Origin: Bacteroidaceae bacterium
GTDB taxonomy: Bacteria > Bacteroidota > Bacteroidia > Bacteroidales > Bacteroidaceae
Assembly (NCBI GenBank): GCA_017541025.1
Contig: JAFXZY010000064.1
Span: 1 to 53,560 of the forward strand
Direction: 5' to 3'
Length of the DNA stretch: 53,560 nucleotides
Position numbers and translations under genes: made by a program. Positions within the stretch are counted from its first letter, which is position 1. Each line of letters begins with the position of its first letter. Below the pieces are notes generated by a model, which did not search any database, was not told the DNA's origin, and saw only the letters and a program-made list of their open reading frames with translations. Of this stretch, positions 1 to 7,456 are shown in pieces.

Positions 1-1
1 G

Positions 2-250
2 ACTGTTGCTAAAAACACTTGGGAGAAGGGTCTTACCTACGCTTTCCGCGATCGTCGCACCAAGAAGCGTAACTTCCGTGCTTTGTGGATTCAGCGTATC
101 AACGCTGCTGCTCGTATGGAGGGTTTGAGCTATTCTCAGTTGATGGGTCTTCTGCACAAGGCTGGTATCGAGATTAACCGTAAGGTGCTCGCTGACCTCG
201 CAGTTAACCACCCTGAGGCTTTCAAGGCTATCGTTGCTAAGGTTAAGTAA
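2..250 (+). CDS. rplT: 50S ribosomal protein L20, C-terminal part
   Basis: The first 249 bases encode the last 82 residues of ribosomal protein L20, a 23S rRNA-binding protein of the large subunit needed for early 50S assembly. Recognisable L20 segments are [20 protein letters not shown] and the following [16 protein letters not shown], then the [16 protein letters not shown] stretch. The start is outside the window. The gene ends 33 bp before a GC-rich hairpin that can end transcription from both sides. The identification is essentially certain. Confidence 0.97.
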   Translation, partial: TVAKNTWEKGLTYAFRDRRTKKRNFRALWIQRINAAARMEGLSYSQLMGLLHKAGIEINRKVLADLAVNHPEAFKAIVAKVK

Positions 251-273
251 TTTCAGTCCTCTCTGAGATTTAC

Positions 274-516
274 AAAAAAAAGTAGCGTGCTTCTCTTTTA
301 AAGGGAGGCACGCTTCATTTTATATAAAACCGCACTGGTGATGTGATGAAACTCCGAAAGAACAAGTTTTGAGTGCTCGCAGCTTTTGTAATCCACCGAC
401 TCAAAGGTTACCCTTCACAGGGCGTGGCCCGCCATTAGCATGCGAAGCGTTCTCGGTTTCATAAATATTACTGATGAGTATCCCGATCTAACCAGTGCGG
501 TATTTTGTCTCATCTT
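274..516 (-). ncRNA. Structured ncRNA downstream of rplT, candidate Bacteroidales-1 RNA
   Basis: A minus-strand promoter (TATCTTTG, 523-530 in reverse) and the terminator at 284-314 bracket about 240 nt without a credible ORF. The ends pair perfectly over 11 bp: ACCGCACTGGT at 329-339 and its complement at 491-501. Inside, on the RNA strand, ATGAAAC pairs with GTTTCAT, GAAC with GTTC, and there are short hairpins GGGC-CAC-GCCC and AAGG-GTAA-CCTT. From memory, the Bacteroidales-1 motif is defined by a Bacteroidetes promoter, a terminator and a usual position next to the L20 gene, which fits. Its role is not established; a 6S-like role is only an idea suggested by the long closing stem. The strand choice rests on promoter and U-tract. 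Confidence 0.65.
284..314. terminator. Bidirectional intrinsic terminator downstream of rplT
   Basis: AGCGTGC at 284-290 pairs with GCACGCT at 308-314, extended inward by TTCTC/GGGAG. On the minus strand the stem is followed by eight T residues (274-281 read in reverse). On the plus strand the tail is TCATTTTAT. It can therefore end both rplT and the convergent minus-strand RNA. Confidence 0.85.
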
Positions 517-522
517 CATTGG

Positions 523-530
523 CAAAGATA
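523..530 (-). promoter_or_regulatory. Bacteroidetes -7 box for the minus-strand ncRNA
   Basis: In reverse the bases read TATCTTTG, matching TAnnTTTG. A weaker CTTG lies at the -33 position (551-554 in reverse). Transcription would begin near 516. Confidence 0.6.
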
Positions 531-604
531 GTCTCATTTTATCATTTAGGCAAGTCTTCGCGTTACTTTTTTTAAAAAAACCTTTTTTTTTCCCGTTTTT
601 TCCC

Positions 605-612
605 TATTTTTG
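605..612 (+). promoter_or_regulatory. Bacteroidetes -7 box for malQ
   Basis: TATTTTTG lies 23 bp before the malQ start codon, predicting a leader of about 17 nt. A T-rich tract precedes it and no clear -33 TTTG is seen. Confidence 0.6.
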
Positions 613-635
613 TGCAAAACTAATGAAATAAGTGT

Positions 636-3314
636 ATGAAATTTCACTTTTCAATCGAATATCGTACCGAATGGGGCCAACAGGTTGGTGTTGTCATCTC
701 ACGTTACATGATAGGTGGAAGGTGTATCACAGAACATATTCTGCTTGATACACAGGATGGATTGTTGTGGAAAGGCGAGGTGTTTTATAATAACAATGAC
801 ACTCAGTCCTTCTCATACCAATATGTAATTTATGAAAATGGCGTGATTGTACGTCGCGAATGGAACCTTGTTCCACGTGCGTTCAATGCCTCTCCCAATC
901 ATGTCTTCATCTTCTCTGATGCCTGGCGCGATATTCCTCTCAGTAACCACATGTACAGTTCTGCCTATACTAACTGTATATCTGGTGTGCCTCCCCAGCA
1001 GGCTTTCTTGGCATATTTCAGTAAGACGCTTGTCTTTCGTATTCAGGCACCTCAGTTGCGCTCAGGTCAGGTGCTGGCTCTGGTAGGCAGCATTCCTCAG
1101 CTGGGCACTTGGGAACCACGCTATTCATTGCGAATGTCGCGTGCCGGTATTAATGAATGGGTACTTGCTATCAGTGCCGAGGGCGTAGACACGCCATTCC
1201 AATATAAATATGTAATACTGGATGAGGAAACAGGAAATCTCATTGCCTGGGAAGAGGGTGACAACCGCCATTCTCCCAACTACTCAGTTGAGCCAAACAG
1301 AATCATTGTCTTGTCAGATAATATTCTTCATCTCTCCGAAGGCCGATGGCGTACGGCAGGGCTTGTAGTTCCCGTATTCTCTTTACGTAGTGAACAGAGT
1401 CAGGGCGTAGGTGATTTTGGCGACCTCTGCAAAATGACCGATTGGGCAGAACGGGCAGGAATGCATGTTATTCAGCTTTTGCCCATCTATGATATCACCC
1501 AGACGCATACCGATGCTGACAGTTATCCGTATAACAGCATCAGCATATACGCGCTGCATCCCATGTACATAGATATAAGGCAGCTACCCGCTATTGAAGA
1601 TAAGGATTTTATGCAGGAGTATGAGAAGGATAGGGCTGCTTTAAATGCAACGGTGCAAATGCAATATGCCAAGGTAAATGCACTTAAGCATCGTTACCTC
1701 CGAAGGCTTTACCAGCAGCAGGCATCTGATTTGCTCGATGATGTTGGCTATGTCACATTCTGTCAGAAGAATAACGACTGGCTGCTTCCCTATACAGTCT
1801 ATAGTCTGCTTCGCGACGAATACGGCACCTGCGATTTCAATCAGTGGCCGGAATATAGCAAATATAATGAGCCTCAGATTCTTTCCTTTGCTAAGGAGCA
1901 TCAGCCACAGTTGGGATATTATGCCTTTGTTCAGTATCTTCTGCACAAGCAACTGTCTGCAGCTACAGAGTATGCTCATAGGCATAAGGTTGTCTTTAAG
2001 GGCGATATTCCCATTGGCATCAGTCGGTATAGCGTGGAAGCCTGGCACGAGCCATATTATTTCCACATGAACAGTCAGGCAGGTGCTCCACCAGATGATT
2101 TCAGCATTACAGGTCAGAACTGGGGATTCCCTACGTATAACTGGGAGCGAATGGCACAGGACGGATACCGATGGTGGGTTCGTCGCCTCCAGAAGATGGC
2201 CGAATACTTCGATGCTTATCGCATAGATCACGTCTTAGGTTTCTTCCGTATCTGGCAGATACCACTTCATAGCGTACAGGGACTTCTCGGATATTTCTCT
2301 CCCTCTCTTCCCTTGAGTGCCGACGAGATAGAACGCTATGGCCTGCGATACCGTTATGACTTCTTCACCCGCCCCTATATTACCGATAGTGTGTTGACGC
2401 AGATTTTCGGGTCCGAAGCCGTTAAGGTTGCCAAGAACTTCCTGATAGATTGCTGCGACGGAACCTATGACCTTAAAGAGGAATTCTCTACCCAGCGTAA
2501 GGTAATGGCATACTTCGAGGGCTCAACTAAGAAGAAAGCTCCACTGTATCGCGATGGGTTGTTTAAACTCATCAATAATGTTCTCTTTATAGCTGATGAC
2601 CAGAATCCTCAGTTGCTTCATCCTCGTATTTCTGTTCAGTCAGAGAGCGTATTCCAGTCACTTTCGGCCGAGGAACAAAAGGCATTCAATAATCTTTACG
2701 AGGATTATTTCTATCATCGTCATAACGACTTCTGGTATGCTCACGCCATGAAGAAACTTCCCATCCTTGTACAGAGTACACGTATGCTGGTTTGTGCCGA
2801 GGATTTGGGAATGGTGCCTTCGTGTGTAGCCCCCGTATTGGATAACCTTAAGATTCTCTCACTCGAGATTCAGACCATGCCCAAGGCCGTTGGTCAGACC
2901 TTTGCCCGTCTCTCAGACAATCCTTATCGTAGTGTGGCAACTATCTTCACGCATGATATGCCAACTTTACGCGGATGGTGGCAAGAGGATTATCAGCGTG
3001 CTCAGCGTTATTATAATCAGGTACTCCAGCATAAGGGTTTTGCACCAGAGCAAATCTCAGGAGAATTGTGCGAGGAAATCGTGGCACGTCATTTGGCGTG
3101 TCCCTCCATGCTTTGTCTCATCAGTCTACAGGATTGGCTTTCCATCGACGAGGGCGTTCGCTTCTCCAATATCGAAGCCGAGCGAATAAATGTGCCCGCT
3201 AATCCTAAGAACTATTGGGGTTATCGTATGCACCTTAACATCGAAGAGCTCCGATCCAATGCAGAGCTTACTTCGCGCATACAACATCTGATTTCCAATA
3301 GCGGTCGATCTTAG
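636..3314 (+). CDS. malQ: 4-alpha-glucanotransferase (amylomaltase), GH77, with two N-terminal starch-binding domains
   Basis: An 892-aa enzyme that moves alpha-1,4-glucan segments between maltodextrins in cytoplasmic starch and glycogen metabolism. Residues about 1-110 and 125-235 look like two CBM20 starch-binding domains. The GH77 barrel follows from about residue 250. Visible catalytic segments are FDAYRIDHVLGFFRIW (nucleophile Asp), VCAEDLGMVPSCV (acid/base Glu) and FTHDMPTLRGWW (third acid). The length is typical of the long Bacteroidetes form and much longer than the roughly 500-aa thermophilic amylomaltases. The start at 636 follows a promoter at 605-612. Its stop overlaps that of the convergent mltG by 4 bp. 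No signal peptide is seen. Confidence 0.95.
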   Translation: MKFHFSIEYRTEWGQQVGVVISRYMIGGRCITEHILLDTQDGLLWKGEVFYNNNDTQSFSYQYVIYENGVIVRREWNLVPRAFNASPNHVFIFSDAWRDIPLSNHMYSSAYTNCISGVPPQQAFLAYFSKTLVFRIQAPQLRSGQVLALVGSIPQLGTWEPRYSLRMSRAGINEWVLAISAEGVDTPFQYKYVILDEETGNLIAWEEGDNRHSPNYSVEPNRIIVLSDNILHLSEGRWRTAGLVVPVFSLRSEQSQGVGDFGDLCKMTDWAERAGMHVIQLLPIYDITQTHTDADSYPYNSISIYALHPMYIDIRQLPAIEDKDFMQEYEKDRAALNATVQMQYAKVNALKHRYLRRLYQQQASDLLDDVGYVTFCQKNNDWLLPYTVYSLLRDEYGTCDFNQWPEYSKYNEPQILSFAKEHQPQLGYYAFVQYLLHKQLSAATEYAHRHKVVFKGDIPIGISRYSVEAWHEPYYFHMNSQAGAPPDDFSITGQNWGFPTYNWERMAQDGYRWWVRRLQKMAEYFDAYRIDHVLGFFRIWQIPLHSVQGLLGYFSPSLPLSADEIERYGLRYRYDFFTRPYITDSVLTQIFGSEAVKVAKNFLIDCCDGTYDLKEEFSTQRKVMAYFEGSTKKKAPLYRDGLFKLINNVLFIADDQNPQLLHPRISVQSESVFQSLSAEEQKAFNNLYEDYFYHRHNDFWYAHAMKKLPILVQSTRMLVCAEDLGMVPSCVAPVLDNLKILSLEIQTMPKAVGQTFARLSDNPYRSVATIFTHDMPTLRGWWQEDYQRAQRYYNQVLQHKGFAPEQISGELCEEIVARHLACPSMLCLISLQDWLSIDEGVRFSNIEAERINVPANPKNYWGYRMHLNIEELRSNAELTSRIQHLISNSGRS

Positions 3315-4312
3315 TGAATATTTCTCTCATTCAGTGCCCGTATATAGTTGCGGGCATTTTTTTTGTGTTCGCTAAAGGTTGCGGCATATTCGTGCGTACC
3401 AGAGAAGTCTGCCTTGGCACACATGTAAAGGTAGTTATGTTTTTGATGGTCCAGCACGGCATCAAGGCCCTTTATACTGGCTATGCGAATGGGACCGGGA
3501 GGCAACCCTATATTAATATAGGTATTATATGCACTTTCTTTTTCTAAATGTTTGCCTAATATACGTCTTAGCGTAAAGTCGCCCACGGCAAACTTTACCG
3601 TTGGGTCGGCCTGTAGCGGCATTCCCTTATGCAAACGGTTCAGATATAACCCAGCTATGGTAGGTTTCTCAGTATCGTTGGCAGTTTCCTCATCAACAAT
3701 ACTTGCCAGCGTGCATATTTCCTCGTGTGTCAGCCCCAGATCCTTAGCTTTCTTTTCCCGTTCGGAGTTCCAGAAAGCCTTATTCTCCTTCTGCATTCGT
3801 TCCATAAAACCCTTTAGGGAAACGTCCCAGTACACCTCGTATGTGTTGGGAATAAACAGAGCGGGTAAGGTAACCGTGTTGTATCCCAATTCTTGGCAGA
3901 ACTCTTCATCCATAAAAGCATTTACCAGCGTTAGGCTGTCCAGCATTAGTTTCTTGGATAATGCGCCTGCCAGACGATCCATTGTCCGGGTTGTGGGTAT
4001 AGTTAGCTGAATAGGAGTCTGCTGTCCATTCCTCAGTTTGCGGTATAGAGTCAGGATGTCCGTGTTGGGTTCTATAACATATCGTCCTGTCCTCACATGT
4101 CTGTAGGGTATAATTCTGTTAAGCAGATTTCCTCTCCAACCTAATTGGGCCTTCAGAAACACACTATCAGGTGTATCGTCTTTATCAATGTAGATAATAC
4201 CCTCTTCCGAAACGCTGGCGGGTTTGCCGAAAAAGAGGCTGCTTGTTATTATTATGCCTGCACATACAGCAGTGCAGACGCCTATAATGGTATATTTTAT
4301 TTTCTTGCTCAT
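3311..4312 (-). CDS. mltG: Endolytic peptidoglycan transglycosylase MltG (YceG-like)
   Basis: A membrane-anchored lytic transglycosylase that cuts nascent glycan strands and helps set strand length. The N-terminal segment after MSKKIKY is one transmembrane helix. The YceG core contains LASIVDEETAN with the catalytic Glu, then GLYLNRL and PLQADPTVKFAVG, all family hallmarks. An ORF reading extends upstream to a GTG at 4336, but a promoter -7 box (CAAAATTA at 4336-4343, TAATTTTG in reverse) overlaps that codon. I therefore place the start at ATG 4312, giving 333 aa, normal for the family. It converges on malQ with a 4-bp overlap of stop regions. Confidence 0.92.
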   Translation of the reverse strand: MSKKIKYTIIGVCTAVCAGIIITSSLFFGKPASVSEEGIIYIDKDDTPDSVFLKAQLGWRGNLLNRIIPYRHVRTGRYVIEPNTDILTLYRKLRNGQQTPIQLTIPTTRTMDRLAGALSKKLMLDSLTLVNAFMDEEFCQELGYNTVTLPALFIPNTYEVYWDVSLKGFMERMQKENKAFWNSEREKKAKDLGLTHEEICTLASIVDEETANDTEKPTIAGLYLNRLHKGMPLQADPTVKFAVGDFTLRRILGKHLEKESAYNTYINIGLPPGPIRIASIKGLDAVLDHQKHNYLYMCAKADFSGTHEYAATFSEHKKNARNYIRALNERNIH

Positions 4313-4335
4313 GTTTCTACGTCTGATTGAGGTCA

Positions 4336-4343
4336 CAAAATTA
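4336..4343 (-). promoter_or_regulatory. Bacteroidetes -7 box for mltG
   Basis: The reverse strand reads TAATTTTG, matching TAnnTTTG, 24 bp before the ATG at 4312. It rules out the upstream GTG start. Confidence 0.6.
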
Positions 4344-4406
4344 CAGAATTCTCTCTACTTTACAGAAAAAAGCCTTGTATAATTTCCCTAATTTGAAAAA
4401 AAGAAT

Positions 4407-4414
4407 TACCTTTG
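4407..4414 (+). promoter_or_regulatory. Bacteroidetes -7 box for tRNA-Thr
   Basis: TACCTTTG ends 11 bp before the first base of the tRNA, the spacing expected if transcription begins a few bases upstream of the mature 5' end. Confidence 0.65.
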
Positions 4415-4425
4415 CACTCGGTTTT

Positions 4426-4498
<73 letters not shown>

Positions 4499-4516
4499 CA
4501 AAAATCATGCATTCAG

Positions 4517-4544
4517 AGAGTTCTTTACAGAACTCTTTTTTTTG
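4517..4544 (+). terminator. Intrinsic terminator of tRNA-Thr
   Basis: AGAGTTCT (4517-4524) and AGAACTCT (4529-4536) form an 8-bp stem with a 4-base loop, followed by eight T residues. Confidence 0.9.
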
Positions 4545-5226
4545 TATTATAACTCCATACCTCTTCCATCTTTCCTCTTCCTTCTTCCATCATTTTGTTT
4601 ATCGTTTCCGTTTATTCTTTGGAGTGTAAACAAATTTTACCTATTTCTCCTAATACACCCTTAATGGCTGGTTTTGCTACTACTAAGGGGCGCAAAATTT
4701 TCCCTTAATAGTAGTAATTGTTTTTATTAACACATGCATTATAGCCCATTTTCATGGCCGTTCAATAATGTAAATAATTTTCTATATGTATTTTTGTTCT
4801 TCTTTTTTTCTGCCCAGTTTGAGAAAACTTGCCGCTTAGTTAGAAATTTTTTACCGCCACGTTAGGCGGTAAAAATTCTTATGCTAAAGAACATCCTTTG
4901 ATATCTTAGCCCAGTCAATGTTTGTCAAGATGTTTTCTTGCTAACTATTCATTATTAATTATTAATTGTTCATTGATTCTCGTTCCCGTTAACGTTCCCG
5001 TACGAAGTTCATCGTTATCTTTGAAGCCAAAATATACCTTAATGATTATCTAATCTTCGATTGTTATCGAGCTTAACCGACGGTATATGTTAGGTACATG
5101 TTGTACAAACATATACCTGTCCTCAACGCCGATAACCATCGTGGCTCCGCGTAAGGTAAGGTATATGTTGTCATAATCAACAACTGTCAACTTTTTCAGG
5201 ACAATTCCGCAAGAAATATGAGAAAT
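4545..5226. other. Non-coding stretch with hairpins and short tandem repeats
   Basis: No credible gene is seen here. It holds a pyrimidine-rich 7-bp periodic tract at 4561-4598, a hairpin at 4678-4715 (ACTACTA/TAGTAGT with GGG/CCC), an AT-rich repeat at 4947-4975, and a perfect 11-bp stem TTTTTACCGCC/GGCGGTAAAAA at 4848-4875 that resembles a bidirectional terminator. A short minus-strand reading frame covers 5050-5346, but it runs through a minus-strand terminator and I do not accept it. Confidence 0.6.
4561..4598. repeat. Degenerate 7-bp tandem repeat, CT-rich
   Basis: The tract reads as consecutive heptamers CTCTTCC, ATCTTTC, CTCTTCC, TTCTTCC, ATCATTT. It belongs to the dispersed heptamer class seen at many gaps in the window. 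Confidence 0.6.
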
Positions 5227-5330
5227 AAAAAAGCCGCACCATACATGATGCAGCCTTTTATTTAAATGGAGCAGTATCGATAAAGCCTTGCTCCCCGCAC
5301 TCAGCGGCGTAGCCAAGAATTTCTTCTTGA
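5227..5330 (-). ncRNA. Candidate minus-strand small RNA of about 105 nt
   Basis: On the minus strand a -33 TTTG (5364-5367 in reverse) stands 20 bp from TTCCTTTG (5336-5343 in reverse), a one-mismatch -7 box. The predicted transcript contains hairpins CCGC-TGAGT-GCGG and GGAGCA...TGCTCC. It ends in a stem of GCTGCATCAT paired with ATGGTGCGGC (some G-U pairs) followed by six T residues at 5227-5232. A minus-strand reading frame starts inside the promoter and crosses the terminator. No family is recognised. Confidence 0.4.
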
Positions 5331-5447
5331 CACTGCAAAGGAACACATTTTATTTTATACCACCAAACTTTTTGTGATTTCTTTGTATTGCCACCAAGTT
5401 TTGTAACCTTTGGCTTGCATCCATATACCGCTAAAGTCTAATTGATT

Positions 5448-5493
5448 CTTCCCTCTTCCTTCTTCAATAACCTATAACCTATAACCAATAACC
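5448..5493. repeat. Degenerate 7-bp tandem repeats (CTTCCNT then NATAACC)
   Basis: A CTTCC-rich tract runs into AATAACC, TATAACC, TATAACC, AATAACC (5466-5493), four consecutive heptamers. They resemble the heptamers in the trpC-trpF gap. Confidence 0.7.
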
Positions 5494-5650
5494 TTTATTT
5501 TTGTTCTCGTTTTTGTTTTTGTCTTCGGTTTTGACCTGCGGTCGAGCCTGCTCACGCTCGGAAAAGTATAAGCAAGCTTTGCTCTCCTCTCGCTCAATCG
5601 CAGCCTTGTACGAAGTTAGTTGTCGTTAGGGTTAAGGTTATCGTTGATAT

Positions 5651-5684
5651 TTCTTCCCTCTTACATCTTCCTTCTTCCATCTTA
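5651..5684. repeat. Degenerate 7-bp tandem repeat, CTT-rich
   Basis: The heptamers CTTACAT, CTTCCTT, CTTCCAT, CTTATCC share the CTT start. A reverse-complement relative lies at 15163-15194. Confidence 0.6.
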
Positions 5685-5741
5685 TCCTTGAACCATAACT
5701 GTTCCGTAAATCCTTTTTTTGCAAAAAAAACAGCAGTTTTC

Positions 5742-5773
5742 TTTGCTTGTATAAAAAAAAAATCCTATTTTTG
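5742..5773 (+). promoter_or_regulatory. Full Bacteroidetes promoter (-33 and -7) of the long structured RNA
   Basis: TTTG at 5742-5745, exactly 20 bp, then TATTTTTG at 5766-5773. This is as good a match to the phylum consensus as those of ileS and ssb. Transcription should begin near 5779. Confidence 0.8.
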
Positions 5774-5778
5774 CGACG

Positions 5779-6114
5779 ACTAAGCCAGCCTAAAAGGGCG
5801 GGTGAGGTCAAAATCTTATTGGAACAGAGACCACAAAGCCGTTTGTAGGGCTGGTCTCGAAAAGGCGTTTACGGACGTTATCATTCTGTAATCTCAAATC
5901 TCGCAAATTTGAATCCAAGTACAGAATATAATGCAACGTGACGCTTACGTGGGTAGATTATATCCCAACTATTGCTTTATATAATAATGTAAAGCATTAA
6001 GTTGTATATATGGTCTCTTGGCGTGGGCTGGCTGCGTTGCTTATCCTTACTTGGAGGCAATGCGAGAGCCTGAGATTAGGGATGGGCAGAAGTAGTGACT
6101 CCCATGCCTTTTTT
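5779..6114 (+). ncRNA. Long structured RNA or leader of unknown class
   Basis: About 335 nt between a consensus promoter and an intrinsic terminator, with no open frame of note. Pairings by eye: AGCCAGCC (5783-5790) with GGCTGGCT (6026-6033), closing a multibranch domain; GAGACCA (5827-5833) with TGGTCTC (5852-5858); ATTCTGTA (5883-5890) with TACAGAAT (5920-5927), capped by TCAAAT/ATTTGA and flanked by ACGTT/AACGT and GCGT/ACGC; CAACT (5966-5970) with AGTTG (6000-6004), enclosing TGCTTTA/TAAAGCA; GCGTTGC (6034-6040) with GCAATGC (6057-6063). The terminator is GGGATGGG (6079-6086) with CCCATGCC (6101-6108), then TTTTTT. I found no hallmark of tmRNA, RNase P RNA, SRP RNA, or the common riboswitches. 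It lies 72 bp before the outer-membrane gene and may be its leader. Confidence 0.7.
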
Positions 6115-6185
6115 ATTTCCATAACCTAACCATGATTATAAACCGCTGACGTGGGAGTTCGGAGGCATTTTATTCTAAAAATGCT

Positions 6186-6718
6186 ATGAATAAAGAGTCT
6201 TTAGTTCAAAAAAAGGTTATACAGATTATTGTTTATACTGTTGTGTTATTTTGTATGCCTTTGATAAGTAATGCGCAAGATGATCGTAAAGCGTTTACCT
6301 TTGAAGTGGGATACGCGGCTTCCACATTTGATGATGTTAAACTTTCTGGCAGTTATGGAATTCTCTGACTGGGTTACCATGGCAAATCAAGAGTAATTTT
6401 TATGCAGGTTACTATTTGTCTCCGTTAAATTTTAACTTCGGCTTGGTTGATAGCGATTATACAAGCGATGTTATCAAACTTGGCCCTGCTTTAGGCTATT
6501 ATTTTAAACCGACCATTTTTGTTACTTTACCTGTTGCAGCTTTATGTAATGTACATTTTCACGGTTCAGATACCCAATTGGCATGGGGCATGGAAATTTC
6601 ACCAACCTTTTATGTAGGTAGCAAAAAATTTGGTTTGTATGCAGGTCCTATGCTAACTGTCGGATTTACAGGTGGGACAAAAGCGGATTTCGGTTTCAAG
6701 GCAGGTATTTACTTTTAA
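6186..6718 (+). pseudogene. Small outer-membrane beta-barrel protein, interrupted by a frameshift
   Basis: The first frame (6186-6368) gives a signal peptide ending LISNAQ, then FTFEVGYAASTFDDVKLSGS, and stops at TGA 6366-6368. The protein resumes in the -1 frame, LPWQIKSNFYAGYYLSPLNF and onward to 6718, ending in FGFKAGIYF, an aromatic end typical of barrels. Joined, it is about 177 aa with alternating strands, a porin-like or OmpW/OmpA-barrel-sized protein. The shift must lie around 6355-6370. No classical slippery heptamer is visible, so a mutation or assembly error is more likely than programmed shifting. It is the first protein gene after the structured RNA and precedes the cysteine-rich precursor by 37 bp, so it may be part of that locus. 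Confidence 0.7.
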
Positions 6719-6755
6719 TTAGATGATTTTTAAGTTCTAAAATAACAAATGGAAT

Positions 6756-7454
6756 ATGGACGGAAAGAAAAAAAATGATGAACTCCACTCTAGACGTGAG
6801 TTCTTCAAGAATGCAGCAAAGCGGGTGCTTCCAATCATTGGTGCTATTGCGTTGTCTAATCCTATTATTCAAGCCGCCGCACCTGAAACACCTGTAAATA
6901 GCTGTCGAGGTAATTGTATGGGGGGATGTTATATTGGTTGTTCAGGTACTTGTTATGGAGGATGTACTGGTGGATGTAAAGAATCATGTCACCATACATG
7001 TACAGGATATTGTGTAGGTACTTGCCAAGGAAATTGTACAGGATCTTGCCAAGGAAGTTGTTCTCTTGATTGTGGTGGTGGTTGTGGTAATGGATGCTCT
7101 GGATCATGTACAGGTTCATGTGCAGGTTCTGCTGATGCGGTTCACAATTGTTCTAACTGCAACACTGTTTGTACGTCTACTTGTAAAGATGGATGTCAAG
7201 AATCATGTACAGGTGGTTGTAAGACAGGATGTGATACAAGTTGTAATGATACTTGTTACAAAGGATGCAAGACTTCTTGCGACTCATCATGCAAGGAAAC
7301 ATGCAAAGGAGGATGTAAAGGCGATTGTCAGGGAAGTTGTTCTAATGGATGCTATACTGGATGTAAGGAAAATTGTTATAATGTTTGTAGAGGTAGTTGT
7401 AAAGGCTTTTGCTGGGGGTATATGAATTTTAATCCATACCCAAGACTTCCCTAA
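6756..7454 (+). CDS. Cys-Xaa-Xaa-Xaa repeat precursor protein with twin-arginine-like leader (radical SAM target)
   Basis: A 232-aa RiPP-type precursor. Residues 1-48 are a leader: SRREFFK (residues 12-18) matches the Tat consensus S-R-R-x-F-L-K, then a hydrophobic LPIIGAIALSNPIIQ segment and an AAA site. From residue 50 cysteine occurs every fourth residue: 19 cysteines at 50-122, a linker ADAVHN, one at 132, then 22 at 135-219, 42 in all. Residues between are Gly, Ser, Thr in the first block and richer in Lys, Asp and Glu in the second. From memory, NCBI names this class 'Cys-Xaa-Xaa-Xaa repeat radical SAM target protein'. The adjacent maturases support it. Tat export of a modified product is inference. 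Confidence 0.88.
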   Translation: MDGKKKNDELHSRREFFKNAAKRVLPIIGAIALSNPIIQAAAPETPVNSCRGNCMGGCYIGCSGTCYGGCTGGCKESCHHTCTGYCVGTCQGNCTGSCQGSCSLDCGGGCGNGCSGSCTGSCAGSADAVHNCSNCNTVCTSTCKDGCQESCTGGCKTGCDTSCNDTCYKGCKTSCDSSCKETCKGGCKGDCQGSCSNGCYTGCKENCYNVCRGSCKGFCWGYMNFNPYPRLP

Positions 7455-7456
7455 TA

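Noticed and set aside
472-480. CTGATGAG resembling a hammerhead ribozyme core
   Set aside because: No matching GAAA core or three-stem layout is found at the right distance.
440-631. 63-codon plus-strand frame between rplT and malQ
   Set aside because: It lies antisense to the structured minus-strand RNA, has low-complexity Phe-rich sequence at the end and crosses the malQ promoter.
5050-5346. 98-codon minus-strand frame
   Set aside because: It starts within a promoter-like box and reads through a terminator hairpin. A real gene fragment in its second half cannot be fully excluded.
5779-6114. tmRNA, RNase P RNA, SRP RNA or TPP riboswitch for the structured RNA
   Set aside because: No tRNA-like ends or tag frame, no GAAAGUCC/AGACAG blocks, no GGAAG tetraloop helix. 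The CCTGAGATT near 6069 lacks the rest of the TPP core.
6865-7119. Antisense and shifted frames within the cysteine-repeat gene
   Set aside because: They are shadows of the periodic code (Tyr/Asn/His-rich or Val-rich) with no independent start signal.
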